In this document: positions 36,161 to 44,814 of the stretch, one piece after another | How positions within the stretch are numbered: the first letter of the stretch is position 1 | Layout of the letters: the number at the start of each line of letters is the position of its first letter | Assembly: GCA_027494165.1 (NCBI GenBank) | Contig: JAOSJM010000005.1 | Location: forward strand, 62,001 to 126,000 | Length of the DNA: 64,000 bases | Direction: 5' to 3' | Source of the DNA: Acidimicrobiia bacterium | GTDB lineage: Bacteria; Actinomycetota; Acidimicrobiia; IMCC26256; JAOSJM01 | Program-made: the position numbers and the translations under genes | The notes under the pieces: generated by a model | Seen by the model: the letters and a program-made list of their open reading frames with translations, nothing else | The model's database searches: none | Told to the model about the DNA's origin: nothing

Positions 36161-37329
36161 TCAGTGGCGGAACGGCCAGAACGAGAAGTACCGGCGGACC
36201 CTGATCCAGAGGCCGTAGAGCCCGAGCGGCTCCAGGACCATGACACCGGCGATCAGGAGACCGTAGACGATCGTGCTGAGCCGCTCGGAGGTGAGCCCGA
36301 ATCCCGGCTGCTGGCTCACGAACCCGAGGACGCCGCTCAGGCCGTCGACGATCTCGGGGAGGGCGGTCACGAAGACCGCACCCAGGACGGCGCCCACGAC
36401 GGTGCCGAGGCCTCCGAGCACGATCATGGCGAGGTACTGGATGGAGAGCAGCAGGTCCCACTGCTCGAAGGTGACGAACTTGTAGAAGCCGCCGAGAAGG
36501 GCTCCGGCGACCCCGGTCATGGCCGACGAGATCACGAAGGCGCGCGTCTTGGCGGCGAAGACGTTGACCCCCACGACCCCCGCGGCGATGTCGTGGTCGC
36601 GGATGGCGGCGAAGGCCCGGCCGGTGCGGGACCGGAGGAGGTTCTTGGCCACGAGGATCGCGAGCAGCGCGAACACGAGGCTCAGGAAGTAGTAGGGCAC
36701 GTTCTGGCCCAGCTCGATGCCGGCCAGCTCCCCGCCCCGGATCATGTCGACCCCGAAGAGCTCCGGGGTCACGACCCGGTTCCCGCCGACTCCCCCGTGA
36801 GGCCCTTCAGGGTCCGGAAGAGGTGCTGCATGAAGAAGACGAACCCGAGGGTCACCACCGAGAGGTAGAGGCCCCGGAGCCGCAGGGCCGCCGGGGCGAG
36901 CACCAGGCCGAGGAGCCCGGCGAGGACCGCCGCCAGGGGGAGCGACCACCAGAACGGCCAGCCCTGGTTGCTCGTGACCCACGCGGCGGTGAACGCCCCG
37001 ACGCCGAGGAAGCCGGCGTGGCCCAGCGAGAGCTGCCCGGCCACCCCGCCGACGATGTTGAGGCCGATGGCGCCGATGCTCGCGAGGAGCGCCAGGACCA
37101 TGATCCGGGTGACGTCGGCGCTGACCTGGAACGGCGCCACGACGAGCACGAGCAGGAGCAGCGCCCACGCGACCCTCTTCGCGGTCGAGTTCAGCAGCGC
37201 CGTCTCGGACCTCCAGCTCGTGTGGAAGTTGGCGTGACGGAGCCGGGGCAGCCGCCGGCGGGGCCGGGGCGGGAACGAGAACCCCTCGGGGACGGGGGCC
37301 CGGGTGTGGACCGAGGTGTCGATCGCCAT
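36161..37329 (-). CDS. livM: Branched-chain amino acid-type ABC permease, LivM family (one-base frame break)
   Basis: About 389 residues. A long charged N-terminal tail (FPPRPRRRLPRLRHANFHTS) precedes the membrane part: LLASIGAIGLNIVGGVAGQL, SLGHAGFLGVGAFTAAWVTS. The frame breaks at the five-C run 36792-36796 (one base missing) within LKGLTG-G, then continues RVVTPELFGVDMIRGGELAG, RDHDIAAGVVGVNVFAAKTR (the EAA-like loop for the ATPase) and further helices. ATG 37329 overlaps the livH stop. It forms the channel with LivH. Confidence 0.88.
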
Positions 37330-38222
37330 CAGACCCGCCGGATCTCGGGCTTGCCGAACAGACCCTGCTGCCGGACGAGCAACACGAGGATCATCACGAC
37401 GTAGGCCACCACCAGATGGAAGTTCTCGCCGAGCGCCGAGGGCGCGTAGCGGGCGGCGTAGACCTCGACGAGCCCGATGACCGTCCCGCCCACGATGGCC
37501 CCGGGCACCGAGTCCATGCCGCCGATGACGACGGCGGGGAGGCTGCGGAGCGCGATCTCCGGCGTGGTCGGCGAGAGGAGGCGGGGGAAGGTACCGGTGA
37601 AGGCCCCGGCGACGGCGGCGAGCATGCCCGCCACGAACCAGGCCCCGACCAGCACGGTCCTCACGTTGACGCCGTTGGCCGCCGCGGCCTCCTCGTCCTC
37701 GGCGATGGCCCGGAAGAGGAGCCCCCAGCGGGAGCGACTGAGCACCACGACGAGGAGGGTCACCACGACCACCGCCGTCCCGATGAGCCAGAGCTGCGAC
37801 GTGAAGACGTTCGCCCCGAAGATCTCGGTCGTGTCGGCCTGCCACGGCGAGCCGACCTCGATGTTGTCGCCCGACCAGGGACGGTACGAGCCGATGGCGG
37901 TCCGCATGGCCGTCTCCACCCCGATCGTGGCGATGGCGATGGCGAAGATCGACCGGCCCACGAGCGGGGCGGCCACGAGCAGGTAGACGACGGCGCTGGC
38001 GACGCCGCACAGGAGGGCCGAGAGCCCGACGGCCGGCCAGTAGCCCAGATCCCAGCTGCTCGTCCCCTGGAAGACGAGGAAGGCCCCCAGGAGGAGCACG
38101 GCCACGTGGGCGAAGTTCAGGGTGCTCGAGGACTTGAAGATGATCACGAAGCCGAGCGCGATCAGGGTGTAGATCGCCCCGACCGCGAGCCCGCCGACCA
38201 CCAGCGCGACCTGCTCGCTCAT
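37329..38222 (-). CDS. livH: Branched-chain amino acid-type ABC permease, LivH family
   Basis: A 297-residue permease: VGGLAVGAIYTLIALGFVII, STLNFAHVAVLLLGAFLVF (the LivH NFAH motif), AIAEDEEAAAANGVNVRTV cytoplasmic loop, and VIGGMDSVPGAIVGGTVIGL. About eight hydrophobic segments. ATG 38222 overlaps the stop of the ligase gene (ATGA), so ligase and transporter are translationally coupled, a strong hint that the imported acid is the ligase's substrate. Confidence 0.92.
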   Translation of the reverse strand: MSEQVALVVGGLAVGAIYTLIALGFVIIFKSSSTLNFAHVAVLLLGAFLVFQGTSSWDLGYWPAVGLSALLCGVASAVVYLLVAAPLVGRSIFAIAIATIGVETAMRTAIGSYRPWSGDNIEVGSPWQADTTEIFGANVFTSQLWLIGTAVVVVTLLVVVLSRSRWGLLFRAIAEDEEAAAANGVNVRTVLVGAWFVAGMLAAVAGAFTGTFPRLLSPTTPEIALRSLPAVVIGGMDSVPGAIVGGTVIGLVEVYAARYAPSALGENFHLVVAYVVMILVLLVRQQGLFGKPEIRRV

Positions 38223-40144
38223 GCCCCGTACATCTCCTCGATGAGATCCTCGTAGCGCTCGGCGATGATCCTCCGCTTGACCTTCTGGGTGGCGGTGAGC
38301 TCGCCGTCGTCCTGGTCGAGCTCGCGAGGCAGGATCCGGAAGGCCTTCACCTGCTCGACCCTCGCCATCTCGTCGTTCGCCGCGCGCACCACTCCCTCGA
38401 TCAGCTCGTGGACCTCGGGCTTCTCGGCGAGGTCCCGGTACGTCGTGAAGAGGAGGCCGCGACGCTTGGCCCAGTCGGAGACGGTGTCCAGCTCGATCTG
38501 GATCAGGGCGGACACGAACTTCCGCCGGTCCCCGATGACCACGGCCTCCTTCACGAACGGCGAGACCTTGAGCTTGTTCTCGATCTCGGACGGGCTGAGG
38601 TTCTTGCCGCCCGAGGTGATGATGATGTCCTTCTTGCGGTCGGTGATCTTGAGCCGGCCGTCGGCGACCCACTCGCCGACGTCGCCGGTGGCGAGCCACC
38701 CGTCGGCGTCGACGGTCTCGGCGGTCGCCTCGGGGCGGCACCAGTAGCCGGCGAAGACGTTGTCCCCCCGGACGAGGATCTCGCCGTCCTCCGCGAGGCG
38801 CACCTCGACCCCGGGGAAGGGGGCGCCGACGGTCCCCAGGACGAAGTCGTCGACGTCGTTGGCGGTGGCCATCCCGGTGCACTCGGTCTGGCCGTACGCC
38901 TCGGTGATCGGGACCCCCATGGCCCGGAAGAAGAACAGCACCTCGGGCGCGATGGGCGCGCCGGCCGAGAGGCCGATCCGGACCCGGCTCAGGCCGGTGT
39001 GGGCCTGGAGCGAGCGGAAGAGGAACAGCCAGGCGAGGAGGTACACGGGCTGCTCGTACCAGGCCAGGCGGTGGGGACGGCGGGCCAGGCGCCGCCGGGC
39101 GAGCCACTCCCCCACCCGCCGCCAGACGCGGTAGTTCGCCCGCTTGAACCACGAGCTGTCGGCGACCTTCATCTCGACGTTGGCGAGGATCTTCTCCGAG
39201 ACCCGGGGCACGGCGAAGAACAGGGTGGGCCGGACCTCCCGCAGGTCCTCGTTCACGGTGTCGACCGACTCGGCGAAGTTGACCTTCACCCCGCAGCCGA
39301 GCCCGTCGTAGAGGCTCATCACCTGCTCGGCCACGTGGCACAGGGGGAGGTAGGAGAGGACCTCGTCGCTGGGCGTGACCCCGAAGTAGCACGCGTGGAT
39401 CCGGATCGCCGCCACGATGTTCCGCCAGGTGAGCACCGCCCCCTTGGGCGGTCCCGTCGTCCCCGAGGTGTAGATGATCACCGCGGGGTCGTCGGGCCCC
39501 GCCCGGTCCAGCTCGCGGTCCCAGCGTTGCGGGTCGGCGCCGAGCGCCTCCTCGCCCCGGCGCAGGAGCTCGTCCCAGTGCACGATCCGGGGGTCGGCGT
39601 ACGCGGGACCGACGGTCCCCTTCCGCTCGACCACGATCACGTGCTCGAGCGACGGGCACCGGTCGAGGATCTCGACGGCCTTGTCGAGCTGCTCCTGGTC
39701 CTCGGCGACGAGCACCCGGGCCCCCGAGTCCTCCACCTGGTAGGCGAGCTCCGCGGCCGCGTTCGTCGGGTAGACGCCGAACGCGATGGCCCCGAGCCCC
39801 TGGGCTCCGAGACACGCGTGGAACCACTCGGGGCGGTTCTCCGACAGGATGCCGAGCCGGTCCTCGCGCTGGAGGCCCAGGGCGGCGAGCCCCGCACCGA
39901 CCATCCGCGTCGTCCGGGCCCACTCCCCGTACGTGATCTCCTTCCAGCGGCCGAGCGTCTTCTCGCGCAGGGCCACGGTTCCGGGTGCGGCCCGCTCCCA
40001 GCGCACGAGGAGCTGGGGGAGGGTCGGGACACCCGTCTCGAGACCGCCCGCCGGTCGCGCCGGCGGCGCCTCCGTGTCGGTCGCCGTGGACACCGTGCCT
40101 GTGCTCAACGTGTGCTCGAGACCTCGCTCGCCCGCCCGTGCCAT
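38219..40144 (-). CDS. Long-chain-type AMP-forming acyl-CoA synthetase (FadD15-like)
   Basis: About 641 residues, larger than the other ligases and of the long-chain/very-long-chain class: AVIIYTSGTTGPPKGAVLTW, YLPLCHVAEQVMSLYDGLGC, AYGQTECTGMATAN, ATGDVGEWVADGRLKITDRK, KDIIITSGGKNLSPSEIENK and a C-terminal QKVKRRIIAERYEDLI helix, the class pattern. ATG 40144 is the longest sensible start without a clear ribosome site; an internal GTG about 18 codons downstream is an alternative. It heads the minus-strand operon ligase-livH-livM-binding protein-crotonase, with an operator about 100 bp upstream shared with livF. Confidence 0.88.
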   Translation of the reverse strand: MARAGERGLEHTLSTGTVSTATDTEAPPARPAGGLETGVPTLPQLLVRWERAAPGTVALREKTLGRWKEITYGEWARTTRMVGAGLAALGLQREDRLGILSENRPEWFHACLGAQGLGAIAFGVYPTNAAAELAYQVEDSGARVLVAEDQEQLDKAVEILDRCPSLEHVIVVERKGTVGPAYADPRIVHWDELLRRGEEALGADPQRWDRELDRAGPDDPAVIIYTSGTTGPPKGAVLTWRNIVAAIRIHACYFGVTPSDEVLSYLPLCHVAEQVMSLYDGLGCGVKVNFAESVDTVNEDLREVRPTLFFAVPRVSEKILANVEMKVADSSWFKRANYRVWRRVGEWLARRRLARRPHRLAWYEQPVYLLAWLFLFRSLQAHTGLSRVRIGLSAGAPIAPEVLFFFRAMGVPITEAYGQTECTGMATANDVDDFVLGTVGAPFPGVEVRLAEDGEILVRGDNVFAGYWCRPEATAETVDADGWLATGDVGEWVADGRLKITDRKKDIIITSGGKNLSPSEIENKLKVSPFVKEAVVIGDRRKFVSALIQIELDTVSDWAKRRGLLFTTYRDLAEKPEVHELIEGVVRAANDEMARVEQVKAFRILPRELDQDDGELTATQKVKRRIIAERYEDLIEEMYGA

Positions 40145-40244
40145 TCTGGCCCAGCGAGCCGGTCCGGGACCCGGTACGCTCGCCCCCCTCTGGTGCCGAC
40201 CTGGGGTACCGTTCCGTCCCCGGTCCATCTTCGAGGTCGGGACT

Positions 40245-40259
40245 TTACGTTGTACGTTG
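40245..40259. promoter_or_regulatory. 15-bp operator-like palindrome, copy 4 (between ligase and livF)
   Basis: TTACGTTGTACGTTG in the 201-bp divergent region, 100 bp from ATG 40144 and 86 bp from GTG 40346. The arms match the consensus almost perfectly. One site here could control both halves of the transporter. Confidence 0.68.
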
Positions 40260-40345
40260 AGGATATGTAAAGTACCGCCCTCCGAGCCGGCCGCCGGTCC
40301 CCCCTTCCTGCGGAGGCGCCGGCCCGGGACCGACCCCGAGGACCC

Positions 40346-41185
40346 GTGACCGACACGACCACGAGCACCGCCGAGGACCGGGAAGCGTCCGACCGGAGCC
40401 CCGTGCTGCTCGAGACCCGCGGCCTCGAGGTCGTCTACCAGGACGTCATCCAGGCCCTCCGCGGCGTGTCGATCCAGGTGCCCCACGGCGCGATCGTCGC
40501 CATGCTCGGCCCGAACGGGGCCGGCAAGACCACCACCCTGCGAGCGGTGACCGGGCTCCTCGACTTCCACAAGGGCCGGATCGCCAAGGGCTCGGTCCAC
40601 TTCGACGGCGAGGACGTGAGCACCGCGTCGGCCGCCCGCCTCGTCTCCGGCGGGATCGCCCAGGTCCTCGAGGGCCGGCGGATCTTCCCCACCCTGACCG
40701 TCGACGAGAACCTGAAGGTCGGCACGGGGGGCCGGCGGCGGCCCGACGCCCTCGAGAAGGTCTGGGACCTCTTCCCCGTGCTCGCCGAGCGGCGGCAGCA
40801 GCCCGGCGGTTACCTCTCCGGGGGCGAGCAGCAGATGCTGGCCATGGCCCGCGCGCTGGTCTCCGACCCCCGCCTGCTCGTGCTCGACGAGCCGTCGCTC
40901 GGGCTGGCGCCCAAGCTGGTCGACGTCGTGGCCGACCTCATCACGCGCATCAACGAGCTCGGCACGACGGTGCTGCTCGTGGAGCAGAACGCGGCCGTCG
41001 CGCTCGACATCTCCCACCACGGCTACGTGGTCGAGAACGGCCGCATCGTGATGGACGCGCCGAGCGCCGAGCTCCGCCGCAACGAGGACATCCTCGAGTT
41101 CTACCTGGGCGTCAAGGAGGGAGGTGAGCGACGCAGCTATGCCGACGTCAAGCACTACCGGCGCCGCAAGCGGTGGCTCTCCTGA
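40346..41185 (+). CDS. livF: Branched-chain amino acid-type ABC ATPase, LivF family
   Basis: A 279-residue ATPase with Walker A GPNGAGKTTT, VLEGRRIFPTLTVDENL, signature YLSGGEQQMLAMARAL, Walker B LLVLDEPSLGLAPK and H-loop LLVEQNAAVAL, the LivF set. It has an extra N-terminal tail (about 20 residues) and a basic C-terminal tail (RSYADVKHYRRRKRWLS). GTG 40346. Its partner permeases lie divergently at 36161-38222. The end overlaps livG. Confidence 0.92.
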   Translation: MTDTTTSTAEDREASDRSPVLLETRGLEVVYQDVIQALRGVSIQVPHGAIVAMLGPNGAGKTTTLRAVTGLLDFHKGRIAKGSVHFDGEDVSTASAARLVSGGIAQVLEGRRIFPTLTVDENLKVGTGGRRRPDALEKVWDLFPVLAERRQQPGGYLSGGEQQMLAMARALVSDPRLLVLDEPSLGLAPKLVDVVADLITRINELGTTVLLVEQNAAVALDISHHGYVVENGRIVMDAPSAELRRNEDILEFYLGVKEGGERRSYADVKHYRRRKRWLS

Positions 41186-41979
41186 GGCCGCGCCCCTGCT
41201 CGAGGTCCGCGAGCTGACCCTCCGCTTCGGAGGGCTCACGGCCCTGCACGACGTCACGTTCTCGGTGCGCCGGGGCGAGCTCCTCGCGATCCTCCGGACC
41301 CAACGGGGCCGGCAAGTCGTCCCTGTTCAACTGCGTCAACGGCGTCTACCGGCCCCAGGAGGGGACGGTGCTCCTCGACGGGGTCGACATCACCCGGTGG
41401 TCGCCGCACCGGCGGGCCCACGCCGGGCTCGCCCGCACGTTCCAGAACCTGGCCCTGTTCGAGGAGATGTCGGTCCTCGGCAACCTCATGGCCGCCCGGA
41501 ACCATCTCATGAAGCGGGGCTCGCTGGCCGGGCTGCTGTGGATCGGGCCCACCCGGCGCGAGGAGCTGGCCCACCGGGCCCGGGTGGAGGAGATCATCGA
41601 GTTCCTGGACCTGGCGGCCATGCGCCACGCCCCGGTGGCGTCGCTCCCCTACGGGTGGCGCAAGCGCGTCGAGCTGGGGCGGGCCCTCTGCATGGAGCCC
41701 CGGGTCGTGCTGCTCGACGAGCCGGTGGCGGGGATGAACCAGGAGGAGACCGAGGACATCGCCCGGTACCTGCTCGACCTGCGCGACCAGTGGGGTCTGA
41801 CCCAGGTGCTGGTCGAGCACAACCTCGGCGTCGTCATGGACATCGCCGACCGGGTCGTCGTGCTCGACTTCGGCGAGGTCATCGCCGACGGGACCCCCGG
41901 CGAGGTGGAGAAGGATCCGGCGGTGATCGCCGCCTACCTGGGCGAGCGCCACCGCGAGCGCCTCGGCTCGGGAACCTGA
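41124..41979 (+). CDS. livG: Branched-chain amino acid-type ABC ATPase, LivG family (one-base frame break)
   Basis: About 279-284 residues. The start is GTG 41124 or ATG 41139 (GGAGG upstream), both inside livF. LEVRELTLRFGGLTALHDVT leads to the P-loop, where the frame breaks at 41294-41295 (one extra C); corrected it reads AILGPNGAGKSSLFNCVNGV. Then LARTFQNLALFEEMSVLGNL, signature-like SLPYGWRKRVELGRAL (degenerate, as often in LivG), Walker B VVLLDEPVAGMN and VLVEHNLGVVMDIADRVVVL. It completes the importer with LivF, LivH, LivM and the binding protein. Confidence 0.9.
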
Positions 41980-42002
41980 GCCCCTCCCCTCTCCCCGCCC
42001 CC

Positions 42003-42075
42003 CGAGTCGGCGACCATCCCCTCGGCGAGTTGGCGCGGAATCGGGGCCCACGAACCCGAAACCGCACCAACCCGG
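42003..42075. repeat. 73-bp direct repeat, unit 1
   Basis: Starts CGAGTCGGCGACCAT and ends GCACCAACCCGG. It is repeated at 42108-42180 with about four substitutions. Within the unit TCGGG and CCCGA form a short inverted repeat around GCCCACGAA. The whole gap 41980-42270 contains no gene that I can support. Confidence 0.8.
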
Positions 42076-42107
42076 CCATGTCCCGGAGCACCGACCCCTC
42101 GCCTCGC

Positions 42108-42180
42108 CGAGTCGGCGGCCATTCCCTCGGCAAGTTGGCGCGGAATCGGGGCCCACGACCCCGAAACCGCACCAACCCGG
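42108..42180. repeat. 73-bp direct repeat, unit 2
   Basis: Second copy, period 105 bp, in the gap between livG and the convergent acyl-CoA dehydrogenase gene. It could be an extragenic palindromic-type element acting on both 3' ends. Confidence 0.8.
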
Positions 42181-42230
42181 GCGGTCCAGGGGGCGGTCCA
42201 CCAGGGGGCGGTCCAGGGGCGGTCCAGGGG
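42181..42230. repeat. G-rich mini-repeat, four copies of GGCGGTCCA
   Basis: Irregular tandem GGCGGTCCA units separated by runs of four to five G, directly after the 73-bp repeat. The G runs could form a quadruplex. It precedes the 3' end of the dehydrogenase gene (stop at 42271). Confidence 0.7.
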
Positions 42231-42270
42231 AGCGCCAACCCGGGCGTGTCGCAGAGCGGCGGCCGGCGGC

Positions 42271-43417
42271 CTACAGGCCGAGCTGCTTGGCGATGATGTT
42301 GCGCTGGATCTGGGAGGTGCCGGCCCCCACCGGGTTGAGCAGCGAGTCGCGCAGGTGCCGCTGCATCGGGTACTCGAGCATGTAGCCGTACCCCCCCAGG
42401 ATCTGCATGCCCTGGAGGCAGATCTCCTTCGCCTTCTCGGTGACGAAGAGCTTCACCATGGCCGCCTCCTTGGCGCAGGGCTCACCACGCCGGTGGCGGT
42501 CGGCCACCGAGTAGATGAAGGCCCGGCACGCCTCGAGGTCGGTGGCCATGTCGGCGACCATGTGCGCGACCGCCTGGAAGCGCCCGATCGGCTGGCCGAA
42601 CTGGTGTCGCTCCTTCGCGTGGGTGATCGCCTCGTCGAGCGCGGCGCGCGCCGTCCCGAGCGACTGGGCCGCGATGATGATGCGCTCCAGCTCGAAGGTC
42701 CCCATCACCTGGTTCCAGCCGCGCCCGACCGCCTCCACGCCCCCCGAGCACGGCGTCGGCGGGCACCTCGACGTCGTCGAAGGTCAGCTCGCAGGCGCTC
42801 ATCCCCCGGGTCCCGAACTTGTCGAGCTTGCGTACCCCGAACCCCGGCGCGTCCCGGGGGACGAGCAGGATCGTCAGGCCGTCGTGGCGGCGCTCCTCGC
42901 GGCTGGTGCGGGTGACGACGAGCACGAGCGTGGCCTCGTGGGCGCCGGTGATGAACACCTTGCGCCCGTTGACGCGCCACACGTCGCCGTCACGCTCGGC
43001 CCGGGTCGTGATCCCCGCGACGTCGGAGCCCGCGTCGGGTTCCGTGATCGCCATGGCGCAGCGGACCTCGCCGGCGCACATCCCGGGCAACAGCTCCCGG
43101 CGCTGGCGGTCGGTCCCGTTGTGGAGCACGTTGAGCCCGCCGAACAGGATGGTCGTGCCCACGACGCCCGAGAGCCCGGCGGACACCGCGGTCAGCTCCT
43201 CCATGAGGACGAGCAGGTCGAGCACGTCACCGCCGCCACCGCCGTACTCCTCGGGGAAGGGGAGCCCCAGGTAGCCCAGCTCGACCATGCGGTCGGCCAC
43301 CCACCCCGGCACCTCGTCCCGCTCGTCGATCTCCCGGACCAGCTCCGGCGTGATCTCCCGCGCCAGGAACTGGCGGACGGACGCGCGCAGGGCCTCGTGC
43401 TCGTCGGTGAGGATCAT
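42271..43417 (-). CDS. Acyl-CoA dehydrogenase (one-base frame break)
   Basis: About 381 residues: ILTDEHEALRASVRQFLARE, LPFPEEYGGGGGDVLDLLV, AMAITEPDAGSDVAGITTRA, VNGRKVFITGAHEATLVL. The frame breaks in the six-C run 42740-42745 (one base extra) after ADAVLGG, then AVGRGWNQVMGTFELERIII, AKERHQFGQPIGRFQAVAHM, GMQILGGYGYMLEYPMQRHL and AGTSQIQRNIIAKQLGL. ATG 43417 follows CCGGAGGGTGGC. FAD-dependent alpha-beta desaturation of an acyl-CoA. It is divergent from a second dehydrogenase at 43587, with one operator midway; the two may form a heteromeric enzyme like steroid side-chain FadE pairs. Confidence 0.88.
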
Positions 43418-43494
43418 GCCACCCTCCGGGCCGGACGTGGACGGGACCGGGTCGAGCGTGCCCGCGACCACTTGTCCGGTGATTGTCGGACCGT

Positions 43495-43509
43495 TTACGT
43501 TGAAGGTCA
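43495..43509. promoter_or_regulatory. 15-bp operator-like palindrome, copy 5 (between divergent dehydrogenases)
   Basis: TTACGTTGAAGGTCA, exactly 77 bp from each of the divergent starts 43417 and 43587. The symmetrical placement supports dual control. Confidence 0.6.
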
Positions 43510-43586
43510 GGTTACGTCACCCGCCGACCTACCCGCCGACCTCGGGAAGACACCGCCGAGCCCGGCCTCGACCGAAACGAGCGACC

Positions 43587-44767
43587 ATGGACTTCCACCT
43601 CCCCGAGAGCGCCCAGGCCGTCCAGGAGGGCGTGCGCCGGATCGCCCAGAAGTACGACCTCGACTACTGGGGTGACTGCCAGAAGGCGGTCCGCTTCCCC
43701 GAGGAGGTCTGGCAGGACCTGGCCCAGGGAGGCTGGCTCGGTCTCTGCATCCCCGAGGAGTACGGGGGCGCCGGCCAGGGGTTGCTCGAGATGGCCGTGG
43801 CCAACGAGGAGCTCGCCGCCTGGGGTGGAGGGTCCTCGGCCTCCTTCCTCTACGTCCTCACTCCGGGCTTCGGGGCCATGACGCTCACCGCCACGGGACC
43901 GACGAGCAGAAGCGGGACATCCTCCCCGGCATCGCCACCGGAGAGGTCGAGACCTGCTTCGCCGTCACCGAGCCCGACGCCGGGAGCAACACCCTCGAGA
44001 TCACGACGTTCGCCAAGCGCGACGGCGGCGACTTCGTCGTCAACGGCCAGAAGGTGTGGATCTCCGGCGTGCAGCGGGCCGACTGGATGATCGCCGTGAC
44101 CCGCACGATCCCGGCCGGTGAGGCCAAGCCGCGGACCGCCGGCTTCACCCTGTTCCTCGTGGACGTGAAGGAGGCCCTGGCGAACGGCTCGCTGCAGGCC
44201 CAGCCGATCGAGAAGATGGGCTCCAACCTCGTCCACTCGAACCAGGTCTACTTCGACGACCTGCGCGTGCCCGCCGACCGGGTGCTGGGGGAGGTCGACC
44301 ACGGCTTCTCCGTGCTGTGGGACGTGCTGAACCCCGAGCGGATCCTCGCGGCCTCCGGGGCCGTCGGCCACGCGGAGCTGGCCCTGCGGGTCGGCTGCGA
44401 CTACGCGCGCGAGCGGGTGGTGTTCGGGAAGCCGATCGGGGCCAACCAGGCCGTCGCCTTCCCCTTCGCCCAGGCCAAGGCCCACGCCGACCTGGCCCGG
44501 CTCATGACGCACAAGGCCGCGTGGCTCTTCGACCGGGGCGAGCCGTGCGGCCACGAGGCCAACGTGGCCAAGTTGGTGGCGTGCCAGGCGGCCTGGGACG
44601 CCACCGACCGCGCCTTCCAGACCCACGGCGGCATGGCCTACTCGAAGGAGTACCACGTCGAGCGGCTCTTCCGGGACGCCCGGATCGCGAAGGTGGCCCC
44701 GATCTCCGAGGAGCTGATCCTGGCCCACATCGCCACCCAGACCCTGGGCCTCCCGCGCAGCTACTGA
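43587..44767 (+). CDS. Acyl-CoA dehydrogenase (one-base frame break)
   Basis: About 393 residues. MDFHLPESAQAVQEGVRRIA, LGLCIPEEYGGAGQGLLEMA and GFGAMTL come first; the frame then breaks near 43888-43892 (one base missing) and continues HGTDEQKRDILPGIATGEVE, FAVTEPDAGSNTLEITTFAK, VNGQKVWISGVQRADWMIAV, GSNLVHSNQVYFDDLRVPAD, ARERVVFGKPIGANQAVAFP and THGGMAYSKEYHVERLFRDA. A VFGKPIGxNQ-type motif is usual in branched-chain and short-chain acyl-CoA dehydrogenases. ATG 43587. It is followed after 47 bp by the FadD19-like ligase on the same strand, so ligation and dehydrogenation of one substrate are likely coupled. Confidence 0.88.
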
Positions 44768-44814
44768 GCCGTGGCAGGCTTGACCCGCCCGGCGCGACGA
44801 GGAGGCCCCCTCCG

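Noticed and set aside
37329-39923. Apparent ligase-LivH fusion in another frame.
   Set aside because: The ligase part of this frame is out of phase (Arg/Gly/Pro-rich); the real ligase ends at 38219 and LivH starts at 38222.
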